IMG/VR virus record: IMGVR_UViG_3300035126_000545
Location: 1-25,790 of that record
Reading direction: 5' to 3' (one strand)
From: a virus
DNA: 25,790 nucleotides
Part shown: piece after piece, positions 1 through 7,021 of the stretch
Layout: each line of letters opens with the position of its first letter
Numbering within the stretch: position 1 is the first letter of the stretch
Notes under the pieces: generated by a model
Told to the model about the DNA's origin: nothing
Databases searched by the model: none
The model's input: the letters and a program-made list of their open reading frames with translations, nothing else
Translations under genes and position numbers: made by a program

Positions 1-338
1 TTGATCAATTAAGTAAAGAAGCTTGGGAAACAATCAATATTGCGACTGATCATGGCATGGTTCCAGCAAGAATCCAAGCAATTAAACTTGCCGGAGAGCT
101 TGCAACTAAGAAGGCTCAACTGCATAAACTTCTGGGCGTTAACACTTCGGATGGGGAATATATCCAGAGAATGCAAAAAGCAGAAAATGTTAACCAGATC
201 CTTTCTAGAGTTCTGCGAGATGTTATCTCAAAGCATCCAGAAATTGCTGATGCTGTGAGAAAAGAATTAGCAATAGCTTTTGAGATTATGGAGAAGGAAG
301 AGGCTATTGATGTTGAGTCGGAAGAAGTTGAATCATAA
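1..338 (+). CDS. 5'-partial protein, possible terminase small subunit
   Basis: The reading frame is open from base 3 with no upstream stop, so the start lies outside the window and at least 111 codons are present. The product is helical and charged, with a strongly acidic C-terminus (about 15 residues rich in Glu and Asp). It sits directly upstream of the terminase large subunit, the usual place for a small terminase subunit, which recognises phage DNA at packaging start. No helix-turn-helix could be recognised with confidence, so the assignment rests mainly on position and size. An internal ATG at 57 exists, but coding clearly continues upstream of it. Confidence 0.6.
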   Translation, partial: DQLSKEAWETINIATDHGMVPARIQAIKLAGELATKKAQLHKLLGVNTSDGEYIQRMQKAENVNQILSRVLRDVISKHPEIADAVRKELAIAFEIMEKEEAIDVESEEVES

Positions 339-435
339 TTTGAGAATGCGTTTTTCGCTCTTACCTATTCATAAGATGAGAACGCAAAAATCGCCCTTAC
401 CTCATAATTTGAGAACGCAAAAATCGGCTCTACGG
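334..435 (+). repeat. Three tandem imperfect repeats of 33-36 nt
   Basis: Copies begin at 334, 370 and 403, each opening with CATAA followed by TGAGAA. Copies 2 and 3 continue with CGCAAAAATCG, whereas copy 1 has TGCGTTTTTCGC. Copies 1 and 2 end in CTTACCT. The array fills the gap between the possible small terminase gene and terL. Such repeats between terminase genes can be packaging-initiation or regulator-binding sites; here that is inference. Confidence 0.7.
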
Positions 436-452
436 TATTAGGAGAATAAAAA

Positions 453-2195
453 ATGACTGACTTTATGGGAATGAATCTTCGATTTGAAGATTTCGATAAT
501 TTATTAAATCAAGACGAACTTGTAGAAGTACCAGTTCCTATTGAAGTATTTGTAACTGATAAGAAATATTTAGGTTTACCAAATCTATCACCAATTCAAT
601 TAGAAATAGTCAGGCATAGCACCCAAATCTTGAAAGAGCATACACTAAAAAAGATCATGGGGGAGGAAGAAGGCGCAGAATATTATAAAAAATATACCGA
701 TAACGAAGTTATTTGTATGTTAGGTAAAGGTTCTGGTAAAGACCACTGTGCAAGAATTTCGATTGCATATACGGCTTACTTATTGCATTGCTTGAAAGAC
801 CCATTAAGTTATTTCGGTAAAGCAAATGGAGTTTATATTGATCTTCTTAACTTGGCTGTTAACGCACAGCAAGCACAAAGAGTTTTCTTTGAGCCTTTAA
901 AGAACCTTTTGCTTAGTTCTCCTTACTTTAACCAAGTTGGTTTTGAACCAAGAGTTTCAGAAATCTTTTTCTTTAGTAGACCAGTAAGATGTTTCTCCGG
1001 TCACTCAGAAAGTGAAGGTTGGGAAGGTTATGAAGTATTAACAATTATCCTTGACGAAATTGCTGCCTTTAAAACTGACGCTGAGGTTAAGGGAGACACT
1101 AGATCAAAAGGTTCTGCATCAGCGATTTATAACATGAGTAAGTTATCTGTTATGTCTCGTTTCCCAGAAGTCGGTAAAGTTATTCTTTTGTCATTCCCTC
1201 GTTATAAGGGAGACTTTATTCAGCAGAGATTTTTTAGTTCCAGAGAAAAGGAAGAGCCAAAAACTTGGTCAATTAAAGCTGCTACTTGGGAAGTTAACCC
1301 AACCATAAAAAGAGAGCAATTGGAATCGGAATACATTAGAAATCCAATTGAAGCAAGAGCAAGATTTGAATGTGAACCACCAAATATGGAAGACGCTTAC
1401 TTTAGAGATCCAGATTTGGTTAGAAAATCATTTTTGTATGGAGAGAATCCATTAGATGAAGATGGAATATATAAACCTTGGTTTAACAATCAAGATGGTC
1501 ATAGAAGATTTATTCATGTTGACCTTGGATTAAAGAGAGACAGATCAGCTTTATGTATGTCTCATTGTTCTGGATTTAAAGAATTAAAAACATCAATGGG
1601 AGTTGAAACGCTTCCAGTTATTAATGTTGATTTAATTCATTCTTGGGAAGCTCAGCCGGGAGCTGAAATTAACTTTGCGTCTGTTAGACAAATGATTGTT
1701 GAACTATGTAGAAAGTTTGATGTTGCAAAAGTAACTTTTGACCGTTGGCAATCTATCGAGATGATCCAAAGTTTAAGATCTCTGGGTATTAATGCAGATT
1801 TTCATAGCGTTAAGAAAACTGATTATGACACGCTAACAGGTGCAATTTACGATACTCGTTTGCGTGGTTATTGGAATGAATTATTAGTTGAAGAAGAACT
1901 TTTGAAATTAAGATTGTTCTCAAACAATAAGATTGATCACCCAAACTCAGGAAGTAAAGACTTAGCTGATGCTTTGGCCGGTTCTGTTTATCAAAGTGTT
2001 CAATACATGGCTTTTGAGGCTGAGGTTGATATTGAGATTATTGGAACTGACTTTAAACAATTTGAAGATATGGATGAAGACAGCGATTATGGAACTGTCA
2101 AGGTATATAATCCAGATATGGAACAATTTGTTCCTGGATATTCAAAATATGAATTATCAACAGAGAATGGAGAAAAATGGCTAGAAAACCTATAA
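453..2195 (+). CDS. terL: Terminase large subunit (packaging ATPase and nuclease)
   Basis: This 580-residue protein is the DNA-packaging motor, which translocates DNA into the prohead and cuts it. The N-terminal ATPase shows a Walker A-like loop at residues 91-97 (GKGSGKD) and a Walker B with catalytic acid at 197-202 (TIILDE). A likely coupling motif follows at 246-250 (LLSFPR region). The C-terminal RNase H-like nuclease has acidic clusters at D357 (HVDLGL), D430 (TFDRW) and D503/D506 (DLADAL), which are the expected metal ligands. The start is supported by AGGAG eight bases upstream. The length is normal for the family. Arg is mostly AGA, typical of this genome. Confidence 0.95.
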   Translation: MTDFMGMNLRFEDFDNLLNQDELVEVPVPIEVFVTDKKYLGLPNLSPIQLEIVRHSTQILKEHTLKKIMGEEEGAEYYKKYTDNEVICMLGKGSGKDHCARISIAYTAYLLHCLKDPLSYFGKANGVYIDLLNLAVNAQQAQRVFFEPLKNLLLSSPYFNQVGFEPRVSEIFFFSRPVRCFSGHSESEGWEGYEVLTIILDEIAAFKTDAEVKGDTRSKGSASAIYNMSKLSVMSRFPEVGKVILLSFPRYKGDFIQQRFFSSREKEEPKTWSIKAATWEVNPTIKREQLESEYIRNPIEARARFECEPPNMEDAYFRDPDLVRKSFLYGENPLDEDGIYKPWFNNQDGHRRFIHVDLGLKRDRSALCMSHCSGFKELKTSMGVETLPVINVDLIHSWEAQPGAEINFASVRQMIVELCRKFDVAKVTFDRWQSIEMIQSLRSLGINADFHSVKKTDYDTLTGAIYDTRLRGYWNELLVEEELLKLRLFSNNKIDHPNSGSKDLADALAGSVYQSVQYMAFEAEVDIEIIGTDFKQFEDMDEDSDYGTVKVYNPDMEQFVPGYSKYELSTENGEKWLENL

Positions 2196-2362
2196 CAAGT
2201 GAAGACTTAAAACCTTCTTACGATGAAGTTGTCAATGATTTATTGGCGACTGTTTCTAAGTTAATTATGGAGAATACAATTATGAAATTAACAATCAGAA
2301 AACTCGAAGGAACTCTGGAAGGCTTTTATCAAGAGTCTGATCAAGCCAAAAATGAATTTTAA
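2177..2362 (+). CDS. Small coiled-coil protein overlapping the end of terL
   Basis: A 61-residue product, largely helical with heptad-like spacing of Leu, Ile and Met in residues 15-50. The start overlaps the last 19 bases of terL and has GGAG four bases upstream, implying translational coupling. Function is unknown. Coupling to terL could suggest a packaging accessory role, but no motif shows this. Confidence 0.7.
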   Translation: MARKPITSEDLKPSYDEVVNDLLATVSKLIMENTIMKLTIRKLEGTLEGFYQESDQAKNEF

Positions 2363-2437
2363 AAAACTTTGCATTTTGGCACATTGTTGCGATTAGTGCT
2401 GTTAGTATGTTCATCACAGGGGCAGAAGCCCATTACA

Positions 2438-2443
2438 TATAAA
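2438..2443 (+). promoter_or_regulatory. Candidate -10 element for the 2462 gene
   Basis: TATAAA is followed by a purine-rich Shine-Dalgarno (AAGGAT, about 2449-2454) and the ATG at 2462. No convincing -35 is visible. A promoter here would give a short leader and, with the terminator at 2831, a single-gene transcript. Confidence 0.4.
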
Positions 2444-2461
2444 ACAGTAAGGATAAAAACA

Positions 2462-2800
2462 ATGGCACTAGAAATCACTTCAGTTGATACTTTTCCGCAG
2501 ATTACTCGTACAGGTCGTACTTCTGCTGAACTTCAGCAAATTGTTGATTCATTGATGGAATCAAGCAAGACCGGCAAGACATTTGTAATTTCAAATGTTG
2601 AAGAAGGTAAGAAGTTTAACTCTTTGCAACAGCGTATTCGCACACAGGCTAAGAAGCTTGAACTTAAGGTTATGATTCATTTTAACAAGAATGAGCGTAA
2701 TGTTTATTACAAGTCTGAAACCGTTGAATCAGCAAACCATGTTGTTAAGGCAAAAGATGTGAAGTCTGTTAAGACCACTACAAAGGCAAAAGCACAATAA
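2462..2800 (+). CDS. Small basic protein of unknown function, host-like codon use
   Basis: The frame is open from 2369, but ATG 2462 is preferred because AAGGAT precedes it and the upstream part looks like leader. The 112-residue product has a mixed N-terminal region, a central basic segment with RIRTQAKKLELK, and a Lys/Thr-rich tail ending in KAKAQ, so it may bind nucleic acid. All its Arg codons are CGT or CGC, while neighbours use mostly AGA, which hints at high expression or a different origin. It appears to be its own transcription unit, between a -10 at 2438 and a terminator at 2831. Function not recognised. Confidence 0.8.
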   Translation: MALEITSVDTFPQITRTGRTSAELQQIVDSLMESSKTGKTFVISNVEEGKKFNSLQQRIRTQAKKLELKVMIHFNKNERNVYYKSETVESANHVVKAKDVKSVKTTTKAKAQ

Positions 2801-2830
2801 TTTAAAATAAAAAATCTAAAAGATTTTTAT

Positions 2831-2859
2831 GACCAGTCCGTATGGGCTGGTCTTTTTTT
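2831..2859 (+). terminator. Rho-independent terminator
   Basis: A nine-base-pair stem (GACCAGTCC with GGGCTGGTC, one G-U pair) with a four-base loop is followed by seven T. It closes the unit of the 2462 gene. Confidence 0.9.
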
Positions 2860-2862
2860 ATG

Positions 2863-2868
2863 TATACT
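2863..2868 (+). promoter_or_regulatory. Candidate -10 for a leaderless transcript
   Basis: TATACT ends six bases before the ATG at 2875. That spacing would place the transcription start at or next to the A of the start codon. The ATG has no Shine-Dalgarno, because the DNA upstream is the previous terminator. Leaderless mRNAs with TANNNT boxes at this distance are common in actinobacteria. Confidence 0.6.
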
Positions 2869-2874
2869 CTGTGT

Positions 2875-3693
2875 ATGACAATTTTCCACGAACAAACAAT
2901 AGAAATTACACAAGAAGAAATTGAATCATGGTATCCAATGATTGCTCTTCCTTGTTACGATCAACTTATTTCTGAGCCAACAGTTATGTCTTTGATTAGA
3001 ACAGTTATGCAATTTAAAGAAATCGGTTTGAAGTTTTCTATTTGCACAATGAGTGATTCATTAATTTCAAGAGCAAGAAATCAGATTGCTGCTAAGTTTT
3101 TGGCTAACAAAGAATTTACACATTTGATGTTCATTGACTGTGACCTTGGATTTTCTGGTGACGATATTATTAAGCTTTTATGGCATGATAAAGATATTAT
3201 GACAGCAGCTTATCCGATTAAGAATATCGATTGGGAGTTAGTTGCTAATAATGCAAAAGCCGGTACCCCTAGTAATGAACTTATGGAAAGTTCTTTGCGC
3301 TATGTTGTGAATACAGTTAAAGCAGGTAGTGGTGATAAAGTTAGAGTTGACAAAGGTGCAATTGAAGTTTATGATGCAGGCACAGGATTTATGCTCATAA
3401 AAAGAGAGGTATTTGAGAAGCTCATTAGTGCTTATCCTGAATTAAGATATCAAGATGATACAGGTGGATTACAAGAGAATGAAAAGGATCACACTTACGC
3501 TTTCTTTAATTCTTATGTTGACCCAGACACAGGGAGATTCTTATCAGAAGATTATGGTTTCTGTAGATACTGGCAAGAAATTAATGGTGGAGTTTGGACT
3601 GATCCATCAATTGAAATGTTACATTTAGGAAGAATGAGATATCAAGGAACAATGTTAAATTGGCTTGAAAGACACGCTGCTCCGGCAGACTAA
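2875..3693 (+). CDS. Glycosyltransferase-like protein (GT-A type)
   Basis: A 272-residue protein starting MTIFHEQ. The frame is open to 2842, but that ATG lies inside the preceding terminator stem, so 2875 is chosen. It resembles phage GT-A glycosyltransferases: an early strand with LPCYD (about 25-29), a SRARN helix (about 65-69), and FIDCDLGF with a DXD-type metal-binding motif at 88-90. A GTGFMLIKREVF strand-helix follows near 170-185. GT-A enzymes move sugars from nucleotide-sugars to an acceptor; the target here (virion protein, DNA or host surface) cannot be told. The gene seems to be read from a leaderless mRNA and is followed by 445 nt without genes. Confidence 0.8.
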   Translation: MTIFHEQTIEITQEEIESWYPMIALPCYDQLISEPTVMSLIRTVMQFKEIGLKFSICTMSDSLISRARNQIAAKFLANKEFTHLMFIDCDLGFSGDDIIKLLWHDKDIMTAAYPIKNIDWELVANNAKAGTPSNELMESSLRYVVNTVKAGSGDKVRVDKGAIEVYDAGTGFMLIKREVFEKLISAYPELRYQDDTGGLQENEKDHTYAFFNSYVDPDTGRFLSEDYGFCRYWQEINGGVWTDPSIEMLHLGRMRYQGTMLNWLERHAAPAD

Positions 3694-3745
3694 AAATCAC
3701 TTGGAAATTGGTTTTTACTGTATTACATTGTACCCTTCTGAAATA

Positions 3746-3751
3746 TATACT
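3746..3751 (+). promoter_or_regulatory. Candidate -10 (TATACT) upstream of the structured block
   Basis: TATACT, identical to the box before the 2875 gene, lies at the start of the repeat-rich block. A transcript from here would carry about 380 nt of structured leader before the GTG at 4139. No clear -35 is visible. Confidence 0.4.
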
Positions 3752-3807
3752 AAAATTTGGTATAAGATTAATAAAAATCAGGGGGCGTTAAAAATTTAAT
3801 TAATAAG

Positions 3808-3857
3808 TTAATGAGGTTCTCGATCAAAGATTTGATGCGCGGCCTCATTAATTTTTT
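3808..3857 (+). terminator. Nested hairpin with T-tract, possible attenuator
   Basis: The outer stem is TTAATGAGG/CCTCATTAA and the inner stem ATCAAA/TTTGAT. The outer stem is followed by six T (3852-3857). This has terminator form but is AT-rich with interior loops, so it could be an attenuator. A second CTCATTAA at 3890-3897 could pair with the same upstream strand, giving an alternative fold. Confidence 0.45.
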
Positions 3858-4138
3858 AATCAACTCTCGATCTGATCTTTTGTAATGATCTCATTAATTA
3901 ATTAACGAAAGGCTCGATCACTAAGCTCGTAAGCCTTTGATCAAAGATCTCCTGGACTGATTTATTAATTTTTTCATTAATGGCTGAAGAGTTCTCTGAG
4001 CTCCAAAATGAATTCCAAAATTCATTGTTTCCTGTGTAGTCTTTGAATTTTCTTCACGCTACACTTTGTGTCAGCCTTCATTAGAGCTTTGATGAAGTAA
4101 TAAATAAAAAAAAAGAAATAATAAATTAGGAGTTTATT

Positions 4139-4690
4139 GTGGATAATAATTTAGGCAAATCAAAAGCTGAACTTATTGACGAAAAGTTGATGGGTTTAGA
4201 AATTGAAGATGGTGAAAAAAATTACGGTATTATTTGCCGAATTGATGAAATAAACAATGACTTCAAAGTTTACACAACTCTTGGGTATAGTTTTAACGCA
4301 GGACTAATCTTAAATTTGGTCGCATTGGTAAATCTTCATAATAAGGCTGCTGCTAAGGCTGAGGAAAATGATGACCCAAATGTTGAGTATTTACAGCCTG
4401 CTTATTTTGATAATGCTAAGTTATCCAATAAGATTATGTCTCGCCCTAAGCCAATGGCTCACTCAAAAGTTTTGCGTTCTAATGGTTCTGTAAATAATAC
4501 TGCTCAAGTCAGTAAAGATGAGGCTATCAGTATTACTTCTCATACAAGTAATGCTGATGCTTTCCCTGAAGATACTTCTTACAATGCGACTAAGAATAAA
4601 ACAGGTCTTACTATTGACGAAATTTGTGAGCGTGAGGGTATTTCTGTAAATGAGTATTTCGAGAGCCGAAAGGGTAAGGAAAATGAGTAA
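4139..4690 (+). CDS. Unknown 183-residue protein, GTG start
   Basis: GTG at 4139 is preceded by AGGAG with a six-base gap, which decides the start. The N-terminal ~75 residues look folded, with a strand run around GIICRIDEI and YTTLGYSF. The middle is Ala/Glu-rich, then Ser/Thr/Asn-rich and probably disordered, ending in a helical segment (LTIDEICEREGISVNEYFE) that resembles a small helix-turn-helix-like or docking helix pair. Arg codons are CGT, CGC or CGA rather than AGA, as in the 2462 gene. It heads a run of overlapping genes up to the terminator at 5964. Confidence 0.8.
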   Translation: MDNNLGKSKAELIDEKLMGLEIEDGEKNYGIICRIDEINNDFKVYTTLGYSFNAGLILNLVALVNLHNKAAAKAEENDDPNVEYLQPAYFDNAKLSNKIMSRPKPMAHSKVLRSNGSVNNTAQVSKDEAISITSHTSNADAFPEDTSYNATKNKTGLTIDEICEREGISVNEYFESRKGKENE

Positions 4691-4949
4691 TCAAGAAGAA
4701 ATCGAATACTGGAAAGAAAAGTATCAGCAATCTCAAATGGTAAATGCCAAGTTGAGAGAAGATCAAATAAGAATGGAAAAATTCAAGATAGTAGAACTAA
4801 TGGAAAAAATGTTCAGCTTTTTGGATTTGCCAATAAATAATGACGAAGATGTTGTTATTTATAATGCTAAGGCTAAAGATAGCCTTGTAGCTTATTTGAA
4901 AGGTATGATCAATAATGAACTTGGTCATAATCATTACAAAGGAGAATAG
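4683..4949 (+). CDS. Small coiled-coil protein
   Basis: The ATG at 4683 overlaps the end of the previous gene and has an AAGGA just upstream inside it, so this start is preferred over 4650. The 88-residue product begins with a charged helix (EEIEYWKEKYQQ) predicted to form a coiled coil over residues 3-45, followed by a compact C-terminal helix. It is similar in layout to the next gene, which may be a distant paralogue. Function unknown. Confidence 0.75.
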   Translation: MSNQEEIEYWKEKYQQSQMVNAKLREDQIRMEKFKIVELMEKMFSFLDLPINNDEDVVIYNAKAKDSLVAYLKGMINNELGHNHYKGE

Positions 4950-4951
4950 CA

Positions 4952-5338
4952 ATGAATGAAATTGAAATTCAAAAGCTCAAAGAAGAAGTTGAGTTTTACA
5001 AACAGAAAAGCGAACAGTATTCTCAATCTTGGAGATTAGCTTTGACTGAAGGTAGAAAAGCTAAGCAAGATGAAATAAATGTTGCAAGATTTAATGTTGC
5101 AAGAATTCTTACTTCATTGCTTCTCAAAGATATTAAGAGAATTTGCTTTACTGATTCTAAGCCTAATGATGGATTGAAATCAGACATTATTATTGCCTTG
5201 AACAAATTGAAGAGTGAAATGAATATTCATTTTGAAGACGGAATGTTTTACTTCTATTCTGAACAAGGTAATAAGTCAATCGTTGATGGAATTGATTTGA
5301 CACAGTATGAAATTTACAACAAAGAATGGATGAAGTAA
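4952..5338 (+). CDS. Coiled-coil protein, possible paralogue of the preceding gene
   Basis: 128 residues, with a strong AAAGGAG seven bases before ATG. Residues 1-25 form a charged coiled coil (IQKLKEEVEFYKQK), followed by a second helix with hydrophobic spacing (ARFNVARILTSLLL) and a C-terminal mixed region. The coil-then-compact-helix design matches the 88-residue protein just upstream, hinting at an old duplication. No enzyme motif seen. Confidence 0.75.
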   Translation: MNEIEIQKLKEEVEFYKQKSEQYSQSWRLALTEGRKAKQDEINVARFNVARILTSLLLKDIKRICFTDSKPNDGLKSDIIIALNKLKSEMNIHFEDGMFYFYSEQGNKSIVDGIDLTQYEIYNKEWMK

Positions 5339-5532
5339 TGGAACAAGAAGAAAACAAAATCAAAAGAGCAACTAATCGTTTGGATAAAATCCAAAATGAT
5401 TTGGCAAAAGGATTAATCAATCAAAAACAATTTGAAAATCATCGACTTCTAATTTTAGTTAGTTTAGTCATTGAAACAAAGAAACAAGCAAAAGAAGAAT
5501 TCAGTAATGGTTGGAGAAATCACAATGGATAA
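5338..5532 (+). CDS. Small helical charged protein
   Basis: The ATG at 5338 shares one base with the previous stop (TAATG), so translation is probably coupled; an in-frame ATG at 5326 is less likely. The 64-residue product is almost all charged helix (NKIKRATNRLDKIQNDLAKG), consistent with a coiled coil or partner-binding helix. Function unknown. Confidence 0.7.
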   Translation: MEQEENKIKRATNRLDKIQNDLAKGLINQKQFENHRLLILVSLVIETKKQAKEEFSNGWRNHNG

Positions 5533-5941
5533 CGAAGAAACAAAAACAGGAATTCGAAAAGTAAATATCAATACTCTTAATCTTAGAAGTAGAGGTGCTG
5601 GTAAACCAAAACCAAAGCCTTCGCTTTTTGATAATCCAGAAGATAGAACTTTCTGGAAGAGTGATGATAAAGGCATTGCTTTAGAAATGGCATTGACTAA
5701 GAATGAGATTAGGCGTTCTCTTAAAAATGGGGAGATGCTTGATGTTAAGAATAGTCGTACAGCTAGGCATTTAGATAAAGATCACATTAGTGAATTAATG
5801 AAGTATCAGCTTGATCTTATGCTTGACATTGCTGTTGAGAATGAAGCAAACATTTTTGTTGATATTAACGGTGACGGAATTGTTATGGTTGATTTCAATA
5901 AAGAGACTGAACAATTTGAATTTATCTTTACTAAGAAGTAA
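5525..5941 (+). CDS. Unknown 138-residue protein with a DxNGDG loop
   Basis: ATG 5525 follows GGAG (5512-5515) and overlaps the previous gene by eight bases; a longer frame to 5471 lacks support. The N-terminus is basic and Pro/Lys-rich (GKPKPKPS) and probably disordered. A helical middle follows, then a C-terminal segment with FVDINGDGIVMVD at 112-123. That segment resembles the calcium loop of EF-hand or dockerin repeats but lacks the usual acidic residue at loop position 12. Last gene before the terminator at 5964. Confidence 0.8.
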   Translation: MDNEETKTGIRKVNINTLNLRSRGAGKPKPKPSLFDNPEDRTFWKSDDKGIALEMALTKNEIRRSLKNGEMLDVKNSRTARHLDKDHISELMKYQLDLMLDIAVENEANIFVDINGDGIVMVDFNKETEQFEFIFTKK

Positions 5942-5963
5942 GTAAAGAAAACAATTGTAAGAA

Positions 5964-5990
5964 AGCCGGGGCTTTTGCCCCGGCTTTTTT
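5964..5990 (+). terminator. Strong rho-independent terminator
   Basis: A perfect nine-pair stem (AGCCGGGGC with GCCCCGGCT) closes a TTTT loop, followed by a run of T. It separates the 4139-5941 genes from the accessory run that starts at 6004. Confidence 0.95.
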
Positions 5991-6003
5991 ATTAAGGAAA
6001 ATT

Positions 6004-6210
6004 ATGGAAGAACATTATCCCAAACTTAAAAAACTAATTGAAGGAATTCATTATGGACAAACAGTTGGTTATTATGTTGGTGAACTTGATGACCAACAAG
6101 AAAAGAATGTTGTAAAGATGATTAAAAAGATTGCAAAAAGAAATCTTATTGAAATTCACATTCGTTGGTCAGCAGATAAGCAAACTGTAAAAATTACGGA
6201 GGTATTTTAA
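6004..6210 (+). CDS. Small protein of unknown function
   Basis: First gene after the terminator, with AAGGA five bases before ATG. The 68-residue product looks like an alpha/beta fold: an N-terminal helix, a YYVGELDDQQEKNV stretch, a basic helix (MIKKIAKRNL), and two strands (IEIHIRW, QTVKITEV). Function not recognised. Its stop is TAATG-coupled to the next gene. Confidence 0.75.
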   Translation: MEEHYPKLKKLIEGIHYGQTVGYYVGELDDQQEKNVVKMIKKIAKRNLIEIHIRWSADKQTVKITEVF

Positions 6211-6371
6211 TGAGCATTAATCCTAACTCAGATGAAGTTATGTTGTTAATGATGATTGAAGATCTTGAAAGAAGAATTCAAGATTTGCAAAAAAAGAATA
6301 AAAAGATGAAAGAACTTCTCAACATTCTTTTTGAATATAACAAAAACTTAAAAACAAATGGAGATGAATAA
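6210..6371 (+). CDS. Tiny coiled-coil protein (53 aa)
   Basis: GGAGG lies seven bases upstream of the ATG, which overlaps the preceding stop. The product is a single long helix with heptad Leu/Ile spacing (IEDLERRIQDLQKKNKKMKELL), a textbook short coiled coil. Its stop overlaps the next ATG (TAATG). Probably a real coupled gene; role unknown. Confidence 0.75.
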   Translation: MSINPNSDEVMLLMMIEDLERRIQDLQKKNKKMKELLNILFEYNKNLKTNGDE

Positions 6372-6613
6372 TGGCTATTTGCAAAATATGTAATGGTGAA
6401 TTCATAGATGAAAGATTTGAAGCTGGCTATGATTATTGCTTAGATGAAAAGTGTAATCGTATTGGTCTTGATGAAAGAGAAAGAGAATTTCGTAAGATTT
6501 ATACTCCGGCTTTACTTCACAAATGTAATTACTTTTGGGTTCGTAAAGACGAATTGAAAAGTCTAAATACAAGAGCAGACATTATAGATGGTTATGGAGA
6601 TCAAAATGGTTGA
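6371..6613 (+). CDS. Small Zn-finger-like protein
   Basis: 80 residues; GGAG seven bases upstream of a TAATG-coupled start. CKIC at 4-7 and a second Cys pair at about 23 and 28 (CLDEKC) look like a four-Cys zinc site, followed by a charged helix. Similar N-terminal knuckles recur in several small proteins of this window. Function unknown; nucleic-acid or protein binding is a guess. Confidence 0.75.
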   Translation: MAICKICNGEFIDERFEAGYDYCLDEKCNRIGLDEREREFRKIYTPALLHKCNYFWVRKDELKSLNTRADIIDGYGDQNG

Positions 6614-6773
6614 AAATTCTACTTATGGTTGGCCTTGTGATTATTGCGGTGATTTAGATCCAGATTTTAATTCAACTTGTGAAAAATGTTTTGAAATTCA
6701 CAAAGATGAAATTAAGAAAAAAATGCTTGAAATAATAGATAGACCAAAAAGAAAAAGGAAAGTAAGAAAATGA
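6606..6773 (+). CDS. Small Zn-ribbon protein
   Basis: ATG 6606 has GGAGAT just upstream and overlaps the previous gene; the ATG at 6588 lacks an SD. The 55-residue product has CDYC and CEKC pairs about 14 residues apart, typical of a zinc ribbon, and a very basic tail (RPKRKRKVRK) that could bind nucleic acid. Stop and next start overlap as ATGA. Confidence 0.75.
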   Translation: MVENSTYGWPCDYCGDLDPDFNSTCEKCFEIHKDEIKKKMLEIIDRPKRKRKVRK

Positions 6774-6928
6774 AGTTGGTTAGATGTATTGAATGTGGTG
6801 AAACTTTTGAAAAGTTTTTTCCTGAAGAAAAAATATGTATTGTATGTCATCAACATAAAATGGTATGTGTTGGAAAAGAATGTAAAACTTGCAAAAGAGT
6901 TAGAAACAAAAAGGAAAATAAGAAATGA
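6770..6928 (+). CDS. Tiny multi-Cys protein (52 aa)
   Basis: Coupled by ATGA to the previous stop. The product carries three CxxC-type pairs (CIEC, CIVC, CKTC) plus an extra Cys and His, and ends in a Lys/Arg tail. It is probably a one- or two-zinc binding peptide. Function unknown. Its own stop again overlaps the next ATG. Confidence 0.7.
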   Translation: MKLVRCIECGETFEKFFPEEKICIVCHQHKMVCVGKECKTCKRVRNKKENKK

Positions 6929-7020
6929 TTGAATGGTTAGTATTTGGTGTCGTAATGATACCTTTTATTGCAGTTAGTATTGCATTAATAATTGAATGCA
7001 TTGATGAATATAGGAGTTGA
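6925..7020 (+). CDS. Tiny single-pass membrane protein (31 aa)
   Basis: ATGA-coupled start. Residues 4-24 are an unbroken hydrophobic run (LVFGVVMIPFIAVSIALII), a likely membrane helix, followed by a short charged tail. It could be a small membrane effector. The coupling on both sides supports its reality more than its length does. Confidence 0.6.
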   Translation: MIEWLVFGVVMIPFIAVSIALIIECIDEYRS

Positions 7021-7021
7021 A

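Larger units (their letters stand above)
3694..4138 (+). other. Gene-free block rich in inverted repeats
   Basis: No credible ORF on either strand. The block contains several nested inverted repeats, recurring GATCAAAGAT and TTAATTAA-like words, and a TATACT -10 at 3746. Main hairpins: TTAATGAGG/CCTCATTAA at 3808-3851 with ATCAAA/TTTGAT nested inside and six T after it, AAAGGCT/AGCCTTT at 3908-3938, and AATGAAT/ATTCATT at 4007-4026. It may be a long structured leader for the 4139 gene, a noncoding RNA, or a replication origin. The sequence does not decide. Confidence 0.6.
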
